DNA of 64,000 nucleotides. Origin: Archangium sp. GTDB lineage: Bacteria; Myxococcota; Myxococcia; Myxococcales; Myxococcaceae. The notes under the pieces are model-generated. The model did no database searches and was not told where the DNA came from. It was given only the letters and a program-made list of their open reading frames with translations. This document shows, in pieces, positions 18,437 through 26,499 of this stretch. The DNA is taken from positions 496,001 through 560,000 of the forward strand of contig JAUXRX010000007.1 of the NCBI GenBank assembly GCA_030681645.1, written 5' to 3'. Positions within the stretch are counted from its first letter, which is position 1. The number at the start of each line of letters is the position of its first letter. The position numbers were made by a program, and so were the translations under genes.

Positions 18437-18934
18437 ATGTCGTCACCTTCGACCTCCCGAATCGCCCTCGCCGCGGGCCTGTTGACCCTGGCCGCGCTGA
18501 ACCTCGCCTGCTCCCGGGACGCCGCCCCGCCCAGGCCGCTCACCGCGCCGCGCGACGCCGAGGCCGCCGAGCTGGCCGTGGTCGCGCCGCTGGTGAAGGG
18601 GGGCACGCTGCTCAACTACACCGTCGAAGACATCAAGCGGGTGCCGGGGCAGGGCCTGCTGGTCGTGCTCGTCAAGGCGGGGGCGTTCCTTCCAGACGGG
18701 GGCGAGAGTGACGGAGGGCCCGGCTGCGATCCGTCTCACCCCGACGAGGCCAGGGCCGGCCTCGCGGTGTCGCTCGTCTCGAAGGAGGGCTCGCCGGGCG
18801 CGGTGATCAAGGGGCCGTATGCGATCTGGACCCGGCCGGTGAACGTGCCCCAGGCCGAGGCGGACCGGCTGGCCGCGGCCCTGGCCGCCCTCATCGACGC
18901 CGACCGCCCGGTCCCGGCCTCACTCTCGCACTGA
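18437..18934 (+). CDS. Lipoprotein of unknown function within the rSAM block
   Basis: The N-terminus has a signal peptide with a lipobox (LAALNLAC), so the protein should be lipid-anchored outside the cytoplasm. The mature part of about 140 residues has a beta-rich core (LLNYTVEDIKRVPGQGLLVV, GAVIKGPYAIWTR) and a C-terminal helix followed by RPVPASL. This pattern resembles the Tat-exported protein at 30398-30838, which ends with a similar helix and LPVPKL. It is transcribed away from the E-D-C operon and toward the Hxs operon; a stem-loop repeat pair separates it from rSAM F. It could be a substrate or partner of the rSAM enzymes, but nothing in the sequence proves this. Confidence 0.7.
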   Translation: MSSPSTSRIALAAGLLTLAALNLACSRDAAPPRPLTAPRDAEAAELAVVAPLVKGGTLLNYTVEDIKRVPGQGLLVVLVKAGAFLPDGGESDGGPGCDPSHPDEARAGLAVSLVSKEGSPGAVIKGPYAIWTRPVNVPQAEADRLAAALAALIDADRPVPASLSH

Positions 18935-18942
18935 CTTTCTCT

Positions 18943-19018
18943 CCCTCTCCCCTCGCAGCGGGGAGCTTCGGGCGATCGGCCCCTCACCCAACCCTCTCCC
19001 CGCTGCGCAGGGAGAGGG
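18943..19018. repeat. Stem-loop repeat pair (partial copy 5 and inverted copy 6)
   Basis: A shortened forward copy starts at 18943 and an inverted full copy spans 18979-19018. They occupy the whole gap between the lipoprotein gene and rSAM F, and end 18 bases before the F start, so they lie in the probable leader of the operon. Confidence 0.75.
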
Positions 19019-19036
19019 AGCTAGAGTGCGGCGACC

Positions 19037-20533
19037 ATGGCTCGGCGTGCAGACATCAAGACGGGCTACACCTGCAACAGCAACTGCGTCTTCTGTGTGA
19101 TCGGCGACAAGCTGTTCACCGGAGATCGCCCGACGGCCGACGTGATCGAAGAGATGAAGCTGTCGCGCAAGACCTGCGACGACATCGTCTTCACCGGGGC
19201 CGAGGTCACGCTGAGGCCCGACTTCTTTCACCTGCTCGAGGCCGGTCGGCGCCTCGGGTACCGCAACATCCAGGTGCAGACCAACGGGCGGCTCTTCGCC
19301 TACCCGGACTTCTGCGAGAAGGCGATCAAGGCCGGCGCCAACGAGTTCGCGCCCTCGCTGCACGCGCCGATCGCCAAGGTGCACGACGGCCTCACCCGCT
19401 CGCAGGGCTCGTTCGGGCAGATCATCACCGCGATCAAGAACCTGAAGTCGATGGGCCAGCGCATCGTCACCAACACCGTGGCGGCCAAGCAGAACGTGAA
19501 GCTGCTCCCTGACCTGGCGCGGCTCTTCATCGAGCTGAAGGTGGACCAGTTTCAGATCGCCTTCCCGCACCCCACCGGGCACGCGGCCACCTACTTCAAC
19601 GCCGTCGTCCCGCGCATGAAGGACCTCGCCGGTCCCCTCCAGGAAGCGCTGCGCATCGGCGAAGCGGCCGGCGTGCCCTGCATGGCCGAGGCGATGCCGT
19701 ACTGCATGATGCCCGGCCACGAGCGCTTCGTGAGCGAGCTGTTCATTCCGCCCACCGAGATCGTCTACGACGGCTTCGTCATCCCCGACTACAAGCGCGA
19801 CCGCATGGAGCGGGGGAAGACGCGGTTCCCCCAGTGCGCCACCTGCCGCTTCGAGCCGATGTGCGAAGGCCCCTGGCGCGAGTACCCCGAGATGTTGGGC
19901 TCCGACGAGTTCCAGCCGGTGTCCGGCCCGCGCGTGCTCGACCCCGAGATCGTGATCGACGATCGCTTCACCCTGCTCGGCACCGCCTCACCGCCGTTCG
20001 AGCTCCCCTCGGGCGACGGCCGGGTGATCAAGTCCACCGAGCTCTCCGGCAAGTGGGTCGCCCTGGCCTTCTACCCGGAGGACGGTTCGCCGGGCTGCAC
20101 CGCCGAGGCCTGCAGCCTGCAGGCCGGGCTCACCGGGCTGGCGGCGGCGGGCATCACCCTGGTGGGCGTGAGCCCTGACGGCGTCGAGCGCCATCGCGCC
20201 TTCGCCCAGCAGCACGGCCTCGCCTTCCCGCTCCTGTCCGACACCTCGGGCGCGGTGGCCGAGGCGTTCAAGGCGCGGCGGAACGGCCAGCTCCGCCGCA
20301 GCACGTACCTGCTCGGGCCTGATCGGAAGATCGCCCACGTGCTGGTCGAGCCCGACGTGAAGCACCACGCCGCGCAGATCCTCGACGCGGTGAAGCGCTT
20401 CGAGGCCGGCCCGCGCTCGCTCGAGAAGGGCCCCGAGCTGGTCATTCGCCGCAGCGTGAAGCCCACGTCCGAGGCCGTCGCGGAGCTGGGCATCGCCGAG
20501 GGCGATCACCAGCAGTTCCTCAGCCCTGAATGA
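19037..20533 (+). CDS. Radical SAM protein fused to a C-terminal peroxiredoxin (F)
   Basis: The rSAM barrel has CNSNCVFC at residues 13-20, PSLHAPIAKVHDGLTRSQGS near 110, MPYCMMPG near 220 and CATCRFEPMCEGPWREY near 268. The usual GGEP is replaced by TGAEVTLRPD, which is unusual because the Gly-Gly-Glu helps to hold SAM. From about residue 315 to 470 there is a peroxiredoxin of the BCP type: WVALAFYPEDGSPGCTAEAC places the peroxidatic Cys and a second Cys five residues later, as in bacterioferritin-comigratory proteins. A fused thiol peroxidase could protect the clusters from peroxide or act on the same substrate. The stop overlaps the start of gene G (ATGA). It is the first gene of the plus-strand operon that includes the Hxs genes. 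Confidence 0.85.
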   Translation: MARRADIKTGYTCNSNCVFCVIGDKLFTGDRPTADVIEEMKLSRKTCDDIVFTGAEVTLRPDFFHLLEAGRRLGYRNIQVQTNGRLFAYPDFCEKAIKAGANEFAPSLHAPIAKVHDGLTRSQGSFGQIITAIKNLKSMGQRIVTNTVAAKQNVKLLPDLARLFIELKVDQFQIAFPHPTGHAATYFNAVVPRMKDLAGPLQEALRIGEAAGVPCMAEAMPYCMMPGHERFVSELFIPPTEIVYDGFVIPDYKRDRMERGKTRFPQCATCRFEPMCEGPWREYPEMLGSDEFQPVSGPRVLDPEIVIDDRFTLLGTASPPFELPSGDGRVIKSTELSGKWVALAFYPEDGSPGCTAEACSLQAGLTGLAAAGITLVGVSPDGVERHRAFAQQHGLAFPLLSDTSGAVAEAFKARRNGQLRRSTYLLGPDRKIAHVLVEPDVKHHAAQILDAVKRFEAGPRSLEKGPELVIRRSVKPTSEAVAELGIAEGDHQQFLSPE

Positions 20534-22320
20534 AAGCGCTGGTCAAGGTCGGCTACGGCTGCAACGAGAACTGCACCTTCTGCCACACCCTCGAGTACCG
20601 CGAGGAGAACGGCACCTCGGCCGAGGTGCACCGGAAGATCGATCGCGCGCGCGAGCTCGGCCACACCATGGTCGTGCTCTCGGGGGGCGAGCCCACCATT
20701 CGCCCCGAGCTCTTCGAGTGGGCCGCGCACGTGGCGATGCGGGGCATGGACTTCGGGCTGGTCACCAACGGCCTCATCCTCGCGTACCCCGACGCGCTGG
20801 CGCGGCTGCTCGAGTCGCGGCTCAAGTACGTCTACATGTCGCTGCACGGCGGCACGGCCGAGGTGCACCAGCGCGTGGTGCGCGCCGACACCTTCGGTCC
20901 CGCCATGACGGCGCTGGGCAACCTCACCGGGAAGGGCCTCGATCTCACCGTCAACGCGGTGATCGTGAAGCAGAACCTCGACGGGTTGGTCGCGCTGGTC
21001 GACGCGGTGCTCCCGTACCCCGACGCGGTCATCAAGTTCTCCATGCTGCAGCCCAAGGGCGGCGGCAAGGCGCTCTTCGACACGCTCACCCCGCGCGTGT
21101 CCGACGTGGCCGCCCGCGTGCGCGAGGCGATCGCCCATGGCCTGGCCCGGGGCGCCGCGCGGACGCGCTTCGTGCACGACGGAATTCCGTTCTGTCTCCT
21201 GCCGGGGCTCGAAGATCGCTACGACGATCTGCGCACCCACCGCTTCGCCACCATGGTGGAGACCGACGAGTCCGACTTTCACCCCGTGGATGACGTGGCG
21301 AAGGTGCAGCCCGCCCCCTGCGAGGGCTGCTCGCTGCGGGGCGCGTGTCCCGGGCTCTACCGCGGCTACCACGAGGCCTTCGGCGACGCAGAGCTGAAGC
21401 CCGTGTACGGCGGGGCGCGCTCGAACTCGTTCAACTACACCCTGGAGGCCGTCGCGCCCGCGCCCGGGCAGGGCTGCCTGCTGCTCCGCGACGGGGTGAC
21501 GCCGTGGGATCGCGCGCGGCACCTCTTCGTCGCGCACCAGGGGAAGGTGGCGCGCTACCGCACCGACACCCGCGACTTCGCCGACGTCGAGCTGAGCCGC
21601 ATCAAGCACGAGCGCGGGCAGGTCTACTTCGACGCCTCGCGCAAGGACGCGCCCGATGACTTCGCCCGCGACCTGGTGCCGCTGACCCGCAGCGCGCTGT
21701 GCACGGGGTGCGCAGAGAGGCCCCGCTGCACCGGGCTCTACGAGCCGCGCTTCGACGACGTGTTCTCCCGCGACGACGGCCGGGTGCGCGCGATCCTGGA
21801 AGGGCTCTCGGGGCGCGTGCTCGACGTCGGCTGTGGCGGGGGCCCGTACGACGAGGTGCTCGGCCCGCGGGTGCGGTCAGGGCACGTCGAGTACGTGGGC
21901 GTCGATCCTTCTCCCGGGGCGATCGCTGCGCTGACGGCGCGCCGCGACTGGGGCACGCACCACGTGGGCACCGCGGAGGCGCTGCCCGGCCTCGGCACCT
22001 TCGATCACGCCCTGGTGCTCCGGTCCTGGAATCACCTGGCCGATCCCTCCGCGGCGCTCGACCGGTTGCTCGCCTGCCTGCGGCCCGGAGGCTCGCTCCT
22101 CGTGGTGGACAACGAGGCCTTCGGGCTGGCGCGCTCGCCCGGCCAGGCCCGCCAGGGCGAGCGGTCCGGCGCGGCCTTCGAGCACTACCGCAACGACTCC
22201 GCCGCGGACGCGCTGCGCTACTTCGCGGGCAGAGCTCTTTGGCTGCAGGAGCGCGCTGACTGCGGGCCCACCACCAGCAACCAGTGGCTGCTCCGCTTCA
22301 CCGTGGCCCTCGGTGCTTGA
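20530..22320 (+). CDS. Radical SAM protein fused to a class I methyltransferase (G)
   Basis: The N-terminal barrel has CNENCTFC at residues 11-18, SGGEPTIRPE near 57, MSLHGG near 103, IPFCLLPGLEDRYDD near 220 and CEGCSLRGACPGLYRGYHEA near 265. A linker of about 100 residues with another CTGCAERPRCTGLYEP motif follows. From about residue 425 a Rossmann-type methyltransferase begins with VLDVGCGGGPYDEVLG and VGVDPSPGAI, and continues through the expected LRPGGSLLVVDNE strand. The protein therefore combines a radical enzyme with conventional SAM-dependent methyl transfer. The start is translationally coupled to F by a 4-base overlap, and the 3' end overlaps the next gene by 8 bases. Confidence 0.87.
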   Translation: MKALVKVGYGCNENCTFCHTLEYREENGTSAEVHRKIDRARELGHTMVVLSGGEPTIRPELFEWAAHVAMRGMDFGLVTNGLILAYPDALARLLESRLKYVYMSLHGGTAEVHQRVVRADTFGPAMTALGNLTGKGLDLTVNAVIVKQNLDGLVALVDAVLPYPDAVIKFSMLQPKGGGKALFDTLTPRVSDVAARVREAIAHGLARGAARTRFVHDGIPFCLLPGLEDRYDDLRTHRFATMVETDESDFHPVDDVAKVQPAPCEGCSLRGACPGLYRGYHEAFGDAELKPVYGGARSNSFNYTLEAVAPAPGQGCLLLRDGVTPWDRARHLFVAHQGKVARYRTDTRDFADVELSRIKHERGQVYFDASRKDAPDDFARDLVPLTRSALCTGCAERPRCTGLYEPRFDDVFSRDDGRVRAILEGLSGRVLDVGCGGGPYDEVLGPRVRSGHVEYVGVDPSPGAIAALTARRDWGTHHVGTAEALPGLGTFDHALVLRSWNHLADPSAALDRLLACLRPGGSLLVVDNEAFGLARSPGQARQGERSGAAFEHYRNDSAADALRYFAGRALWLQERADCGPTTSNQWLLRFTVALGA

Positions 22321-23905
22321 GCTCGAAGCCGCGTCGTGGGTGCTGTTGACGGCCCTGCTGGGGCCCTTGTTCTGGAAGGCCGCCCGCCACGCGCGCAACG
22401 AGCACGCCGCCGCCCCACTGCTGGTGCTCCTCGGCCTGACCGTGGTCGCGCGCCTCGCGGTGCCGTTCGCGCCACCCAACTGGTACATGGGAACCACCGA
22501 GGTGGGCGCGTTCTTCACCCGGGCCACCGCGGTGATCCCGCTCCCGAGCCGCCTGGCCCTCTCGGTGGCCCGCGATGAGCTCGGGATCCGCACTCTCAAC
22601 CTGGCGTTCAGCCTCGGCAGCGTGCTGCTGTTCTGGTTCACCGCCGCGCGCGCGGGGCACACCCGGCGCACCGCGCTGGTGTTCGCCGGCTTCTTCGCCC
22701 TCGTGCCGATGTACGTGCGGCTCGCGGCCTCTGATGACGGGGTGGTCACGGCGCTGCTCTTCCTGTTCTCGGTGGCCGCCGCCGCGCGGGTGGAGCTCCA
22801 GGACCCCGGCGGCGCGCCCTGGGCCTGGCCGCTGCTCGCGCTCGCGATCGTTCTGGCGATGCCCCTTCGCCTCGAATCGGGAGTGCTGGTGCCGCTGGTG
22901 GGCTTCTTCGGCTGTCGCGATCGGATCAGTTGGCGAGGCTTCTTCCCCAGCCCAGCGGTCGCGGTCACGGTGCTGCTGGCCACCGCCGTGGGCGCCTGGC
23001 GGATGCTGGAGCTCCACCACCAGTCGATGGGTGTCCACGCCGTGAACGCGCTGGGCCTGGCGAACGCGCTGATCGGCGGGGTGCTCTTCATCGTGAACCC
23101 CGCCGGCCCGCAGTTCTTCAGTCCCCTGCTCGCGGTGCCCATCTGGATCTTCGTGGTGAGGCGTTGGCGGGCGCGCGACTTCGCGGGCCTGGTCGCGCTC
23201 TACGTGCCAGTGCTGCTCGCGCGCGTACCCACGATCTTCAATGACGGCCCCTTCGTCATGTTGCCCGCGGCGCGCTACCACGTGCTCTCGGTGGTGTTCA
23301 TTCTGCTCGCCAGCGCCCGGGCCATCGACGAGCTGCCCGCCTGGTTCGCGCGGCGCCCGGTGCGGGTGGCAGGCGCGCTGCTGCTCGGGCCCGTGGCCTG
23401 GGTCACCCTGGTGGTGCCGGGGCGCTTCACCTACGCCTACCAGGAGGAGTACCTCTTCCTGCGCCAGGCGCTCCCACGAGAGGGGACGGTGGTCACGCTG
23501 TGGGATCCCCTCCCCGGGCGCAACGATCTCGACTGCTGCCTGGCCCTGCCCTCGCAGCGCCTCAACGCCCAGTTTCCGGGCTTGCGGTGGGTGGTGCTCG
23601 GCGCCGGGGTCACGGAGGCCGAGCTGGCGGCGGTGTCTGCCGACTTCTACTACCCGGGCTCGATGAGCTCGCTCGACCCCTCGAGCCTGGACGTCTGGTG
23701 GCGAAAGCTGGTCGCCCCGCCCGAGACGCGCGCGCTTCACCGCGCCCACATCGCCCGGCTGCGAGCCCTCGATCAGCAGCTGCGCGCTCGATTTTCCCCC
23801 GAGCCCGTGGCGGCACGCGGGGTGCCTGCCCACACCTTCTCCGATGTGGGCTTCCGCGACGACTGGCTCCCACTGGAGTTCCTGGCGCGGCGGCAAGCAC
23901 GTTGA
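22313..23905 (+). CDS. Multi-pass membrane protein, possible GT39/ArnT-like glycosyltransferase
   Basis: The 530-residue protein has roughly ten hydrophobic segments in the first 390 residues and a soluble C-terminal part. The layout, with an acidic pair after an early membrane segment (NWYMGTTEVGAF) and loops rich in aromatic residues, resembles polyprenyl-phosphate-dependent membrane glycosyltransferases of the GT39/GT83 type. I did not find a decisive motif, so this is a weak family guess. The GTG start overlaps the end of G by 8 bases, which ties it to the rSAM operon. It might glycosylate or export a product of the pathway. A 93-base gap follows before the HxsD-like gene. Confidence 0.6.
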   Translation: MLELEAASWVLLTALLGPLFWKAARHARNEHAAAPLLVLLGLTVVARLAVPFAPPNWYMGTTEVGAFFTRATAVIPLPSRLALSVARDELGIRTLNLAFSLGSVLLFWFTAARAGHTRRTALVFAGFFALVPMYVRLAASDDGVVTALLFLFSVAAAARVELQDPGGAPWAWPLLALAIVLAMPLRLESGVLVPLVGFFGCRDRISWRGFFPSPAVAVTVLLATAVGAWRMLELHHQSMGVHAVNALGLANALIGGVLFIVNPAGPQFFSPLLAVPIWIFVVRRWRARDFAGLVALYVPVLLARVPTIFNDGPFVMLPAARYHVLSVVFILLASARAIDELPAWFARRPVRVAGALLLGPVAWVTLVVPGRFTYAYQEEYLFLRQALPREGTVVTLWDPLPGRNDLDCCLALPSQRLNAQFPGLRWVVLGAGVTEAELAAVSADFYYPGSMSSLDPSSLDVWWRKLVAPPETRALHRAHIARLRALDQQLRARFSPEPVAARGVPAHTFSDVGFRDDWLPLEFLARRQAR

Positions 23906-23998
23906 AACGGATGGGTTGAGTACGGCCGCATTACCGGTCACACTCGCCCGCTCCCTCGACTTGCCCGCCTTCCCCGGATACCTGCGCGCAGCGCACCC

Positions 23999-24496
23999 AT
24001 GAACCACACGATCACCACGCAGCTCACCGACGGCACCGCGACCTTCGCGGTCGACCCCGCGCTCTACCCGCTCGACGCCCTCTACGGCGCGGCCTACATC
24101 TTCATCGATCGGTGCTTCGTCTTCCTCGACAAGGACGCGAAGGGACACGTGCTGGTCAGCCTGTCTCCCAAGAAGGGCCCAGCCGACGAGGCCACCCTGA
24201 AGAGCTGGGCGGGCGAGTTCGGCAACGAGCTGCTGTCCTGCGCCTGGCGCCACCAGATCGCCGCGGCCAACCGCCAGGTGCTGGAGCAGGTGACCAGCCT
24301 CGCGCTCGCCGGCGCCATGGGCCCCCCGTCGCTGGACGATCTCTCGAACTTCGACTTCTCCAGCCAGCCGCTGGAAGACCCGCTGGGCATCGCCCAGTCG
24401 TGGGAAGAGAAATACAAGAAGAAGGCCCCCGCGGCCGCCGCCGACAAGGCGCCGGAGACCACCAGGCCTGGCCCGAGCGGAGACAAGGCACCATGA
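23999..24496 (+). CDS. HxsD-like small protein of the His-Xaa-Ser system
   Basis: Residues about 15-100 show the HxsD pattern: YPLDALYGAAYIFIDRCFVF (helix then strand), VLVSLSPKKG (strand), and EFGNELLSCAWRHQIAAANR (helix), corresponding to the F-x-N-E-L-L...LR region from which the family was defined. HxsD is an invariant small partner of the rSAM pair HxsB/HxsC and the repeat peptide HxsA; its molecular job is not established, but a peptide-chaperone role is plausible. The C-terminal 60 residues are a Lys/Ala/Pro-rich extension that typical HxsD proteins do not need. The stop overlaps the next start in an ATGA. The 93 bases upstream are the longest gap in the operon, so a separate promoter may exist there, but I see no clear one. 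Confidence 0.75.
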   Translation: MNHTITTQLTDGTATFAVDPALYPLDALYGAAYIFIDRCFVFLDKDAKGHVLVSLSPKKGPADEATLKSWAGEFGNELLSCAWRHQIAAANRQVLEQVTSLALAGAMGPPSLDDLSNFDFSSQPLEDPLGIAQSWEEKYKKKAPAAAADKAPETTRPGPSGDKAP

Positions 24497-24714
24497 CGCG
24501 CCTCGCCTTCCACAAGTCGCTCTACGCCGGCACCGCCGTCGACGAGGCGGTCAAGACCTTCGCGCCCCACGCCACCTTCGAGCTCAGCGAGACCGAGTCG
24601 GCCTGGGTGGTGCAGCTGTCCGCCGCCGAGCCCCGCAAGGAGCTGCGGGTCGCCCGCGAGCTGGGCAACTTCGCGCTCGGCCTCACGGTGCAGAACCGCA
24701 AGGCGGCCGCTTGA
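24493..24714 (+). CDS. Second, short HxsD-like protein
   Basis: The 73-residue product repeats the helix-strand-strand-helix order of its upstream neighbour: SLYAGTAVDEAVKTFAPHAT, then FELSETESAWVVQLSA, then VARELGNFALGLTV, where ELGNFAL aligns with the EFGNELL block of the longer protein. This makes it a probable diverged duplicate of HxsD that keeps only the core. It is tightly embedded, with 4-base overlaps at both ends (ATGA before it, TTGA after it), so its stoichiometry is probably set with HxsB. Standard Hxs loci as I know them have one HxsD gene. It could be the actual partner of one of the two rSAM maturases. Confidence 0.65.
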   Translation: MTRLAFHKSLYAGTAVDEAVKTFAPHATFELSETESAWVVQLSAAEPRKELRVARELGNFALGLTVQNRKAAA

Positions 24715-26204
24715 ACCTCGAGCTCGTCAAACTCGCCCCGCGGCTCGACGTCTCGTCGCAGGCCTTCTTCCGCTTCCGCCAGGTGGGGAAGAAGGTGCTG
24801 ATCACCAACTACGAGGGCTTCTGGGCCCTGCTCTCGCCCGAGGAGTTCGAGCGCTACGCCACCGGCACGGTGGACCCCGCCTCGCCGCTCCACCAGCGCC
24901 TGTCCGACAACAACTTCCTCAAGGCGACCTACGACACCCGCAAGGCCGCCGACCGCCTCTGGCAACGGCGGCAGGCGCTCACCACCGGCCCGAACCTCCA
25001 CCTGCTCATCGTCACCCTGCGCTGCAACGAGACCTGCGTGTACTGCCACGCCTCGCGCGCCGGCATGGACGCGGTGCAGACCGACATGAGCAAGGAGACG
25101 GCCGAGAAGTCGATCGACCTCATCCTCCAGAGCCCGAACCCGAACCTGACCATCGAGTTCCAGGGCGGCGAGCCGCTGGTGAACTTCGAGGTGGTCAAGC
25201 ACGCCATCGCCTACGCCAACGAGAAGAACAAGGTGGCGGGCAAGCAGCTCGAGTTCACCATGGTGTCCAACCTCTCGCTGATGGACGACGAGAAGCTGGA
25301 CTACCTGCTGGCGAACCGGGTGCAGCTGTGCACCAGCGTGGACGGCCCGGAGCACCTGCACGACGGCCAGCGCAAGCTGCCCAGCGGCAGCGCGCACGAG
25401 AAGGCCACGTACTGGATGAAGCGCATCAACCAGGCCTACGCCGACAAGGGCCTCGACCCCACGCTGTACCGGGTGGAAGCGCTGCTCACGACCACGAAGG
25501 ACTCGCTTCCGCTCTGGAAGGAGATCGTCGACACCTACGTCAGCCTGGGCTGCCGCGCGCTCTTCCTGCGCCCGGTGGATCCCTTCGGGTGGGTAGAGAA
25601 GACGGCGCGCCGGGTGGAATACCCCCGCGAAGACTTCATGGAGTACTACCGCAACGCGGTCGACTACATGATCGAGCTGAACCTGAAGGGCGTGCAGGTG
25701 CTCGAGCGCTACGCCGCGATCTTCCTCTCGAAGTTCTTCGGCAACGACCCCAACTTCCTCGACCTGCGATCGCCGGCGGGGGCTGGCATCGGGTGCCTCG
25801 CCTTCAACTATGATGGCAAGGTGTTCACCTGCGACGAGGGCCGCATGCTGCACGAGATGGGCGACCCCAGCTTCCTCATCGGCGACGTGACGGGCTCGAA
25901 GTACAAGGAGCTCGTCAGCCACCCCACGGTGCGCTCGATGGTGCTGGCCAGCAACCTGGACGGCCAGCCCGACTGCGTCAACTGCACCTACAACCCGTAT
26001 TGCGGCACCCAGTCGACGCACAACCACAAGAAGTTCGGTTCCGTCTTCGGCCGCGCCCGCGAGAGCACCATCTGCGCGGTGCACAAGGGCATCCAGGACT
26101 TCCTCTTCGAGCGCCTGTCTGCCGACGATCCGAAGGTGCTCGACGTCTTCCAGAAGTGGACGACGAACCGGCCCCGAACGCACTTCCTCCAACCGAGCGC
26201 CTGA
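24711..26204 (+). CDS. hxsB: His-Xaa-Ser system radical SAM maturase HxsB
   Basis: The 497-residue protein fits HxsB along its length: an N-terminal domain with FFRFRQVGKKVLITNYEG, the rSAM motif CNETCVYCHAS at residues 105-115, DMSKETAEKSID, IEFQGGEPLVNFE near 145, FTMVSNLSLMDD near 185, and TSVDGPEHLHDG near 205. The SPASM part includes GCLAFNYDGKVFTCDEGRML near 365 and CVNCTYNPYCGTQS near 423. HxsB is an rSAM/SPASM enzyme that is invariably encoded next to the repeat peptide HxsA and presumably modifies it, using the radical cluster plus auxiliary clusters; the product structure is not established as far as I know. The TTG start overlaps the previous stop (TTGA). The precursor gene follows 4 bases after its stop. 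Confidence 0.88.
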   Translation: MNLELVKLAPRLDVSSQAFFRFRQVGKKVLITNYEGFWALLSPEEFERYATGTVDPASPLHQRLSDNNFLKATYDTRKAADRLWQRRQALTTGPNLHLLIVTLRCNETCVYCHASRAGMDAVQTDMSKETAEKSIDLILQSPNPNLTIEFQGGEPLVNFEVVKHAIAYANEKNKVAGKQLEFTMVSNLSLMDDEKLDYLLANRVQLCTSVDGPEHLHDGQRKLPSGSAHEKATYWMKRINQAYADKGLDPTLYRVEALLTTTKDSLPLWKEIVDTYVSLGCRALFLRPVDPFGWVEKTARRVEYPREDFMEYYRNAVDYMIELNLKGVQVLERYAAIFLSKFFGNDPNFLDLRSPAGAGIGCLAFNYDGKVFTCDEGRMLHEMGDPSFLIGDVTGSKYKELVSHPTVRSMVLASNLDGQPDCVNCTYNPYCGTQSTHNHKKFGSVFGRARESTICAVHKGIQDFLFERLSADDPKVLDVFQKWTTNRPRTHFLQPSA

Positions 26205-26208
26205 GCCC

Positions 26209-26499
26209 ATGCCGACCTTCAAAGACGACGAATTCGCCGAGCTGCCCAGCTTTGCCAAGAAGCCCTCGGGGGCGCTCGACACCGTGCAGCAACAGATCAC
26301 CGACAACTCGCTCGACGCCGCGCGGGAAGGCCGGGTGGTGATGCCGCAGGGTGACGGCCAGGTGTTCCTGGCGCAGCACTGCAGCCACGGCTCGCACGGC
26401 AGCCACGGCAGCCACGGGTCGCACGGCAGCCACGGCTCGCACGGCAGTCACGGCAGCCACGGCAGTCACGGCAGCCACGGTTCGCACGGCAGCTGGTGA
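26209..26499 (+). CDS. hxsA: HxsA-like His-Xaa-Ser repeat precursor peptide
   Basis: The 96-residue product has a leader-like N-terminal part (residues 1-56, starting MPTFKDDEFAELPSFAKKPS) and a repeat core (57-95) made of one His-Cys-Ser and twelve His-Gly-Ser triplets, then a final Trp. The His-x-Ser array next to HxsB and HxsD is the defining feature of HxsA. No signal peptide is visible, so modification probably occurs in the cytoplasm before any export. The core has a single Cys, at its start. Its gene begins 4 bases after hxsB and its stop overlaps the next rSAM start (GTGA). The Ser codons mix TCG, AGC and AGT, which argues that the peptide sequence is selected rather than produced by recent slippage. 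Confidence 0.87.
   Translation: MPTFKDDEFAELPSFAKKPSGALDTVQQQITDNSLDAAREGRVVMPQGDGQVFLAQHCSHGSHGSHGSHGSHGSHGSHGSHGSHGSHGSHGSHGSW
26377..26493 (+). repeat. 9-bp tandem repeat array encoding (His-Xaa-Ser)13
   Basis: Thirteen in-frame 9-bp units of the type CAC-GGC-AGC lie back to back. All His codons are CAC; Ser codons are seven AGC, four TCG and two AGT; Gly codons are mostly GGC, with one GGG and one GGT, and the first unit has TGC. It is coding, not a CRISPR array. Confidence 0.95.

Noticed and set aside
16083..18485. 800-codon open frame on the plus strand
   Set aside because: It runs antisense to rSAM E and the DUF483-like gene, both of which have clear motifs.
22298..24253. 651-codon open frame on the minus strand
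   Set aside because: It is an antisense shadow of the membrane protein and HxsD-like genes; the composition is His/Arg/Glu-rich with no fold.
26377..26493. Short tandem repeats that might be read as a CRISPR array or microsatellite
   Set aside because: The units are 9 bp with no spacers, are strictly in frame, and encode the precursor core with varied synonymous codons.
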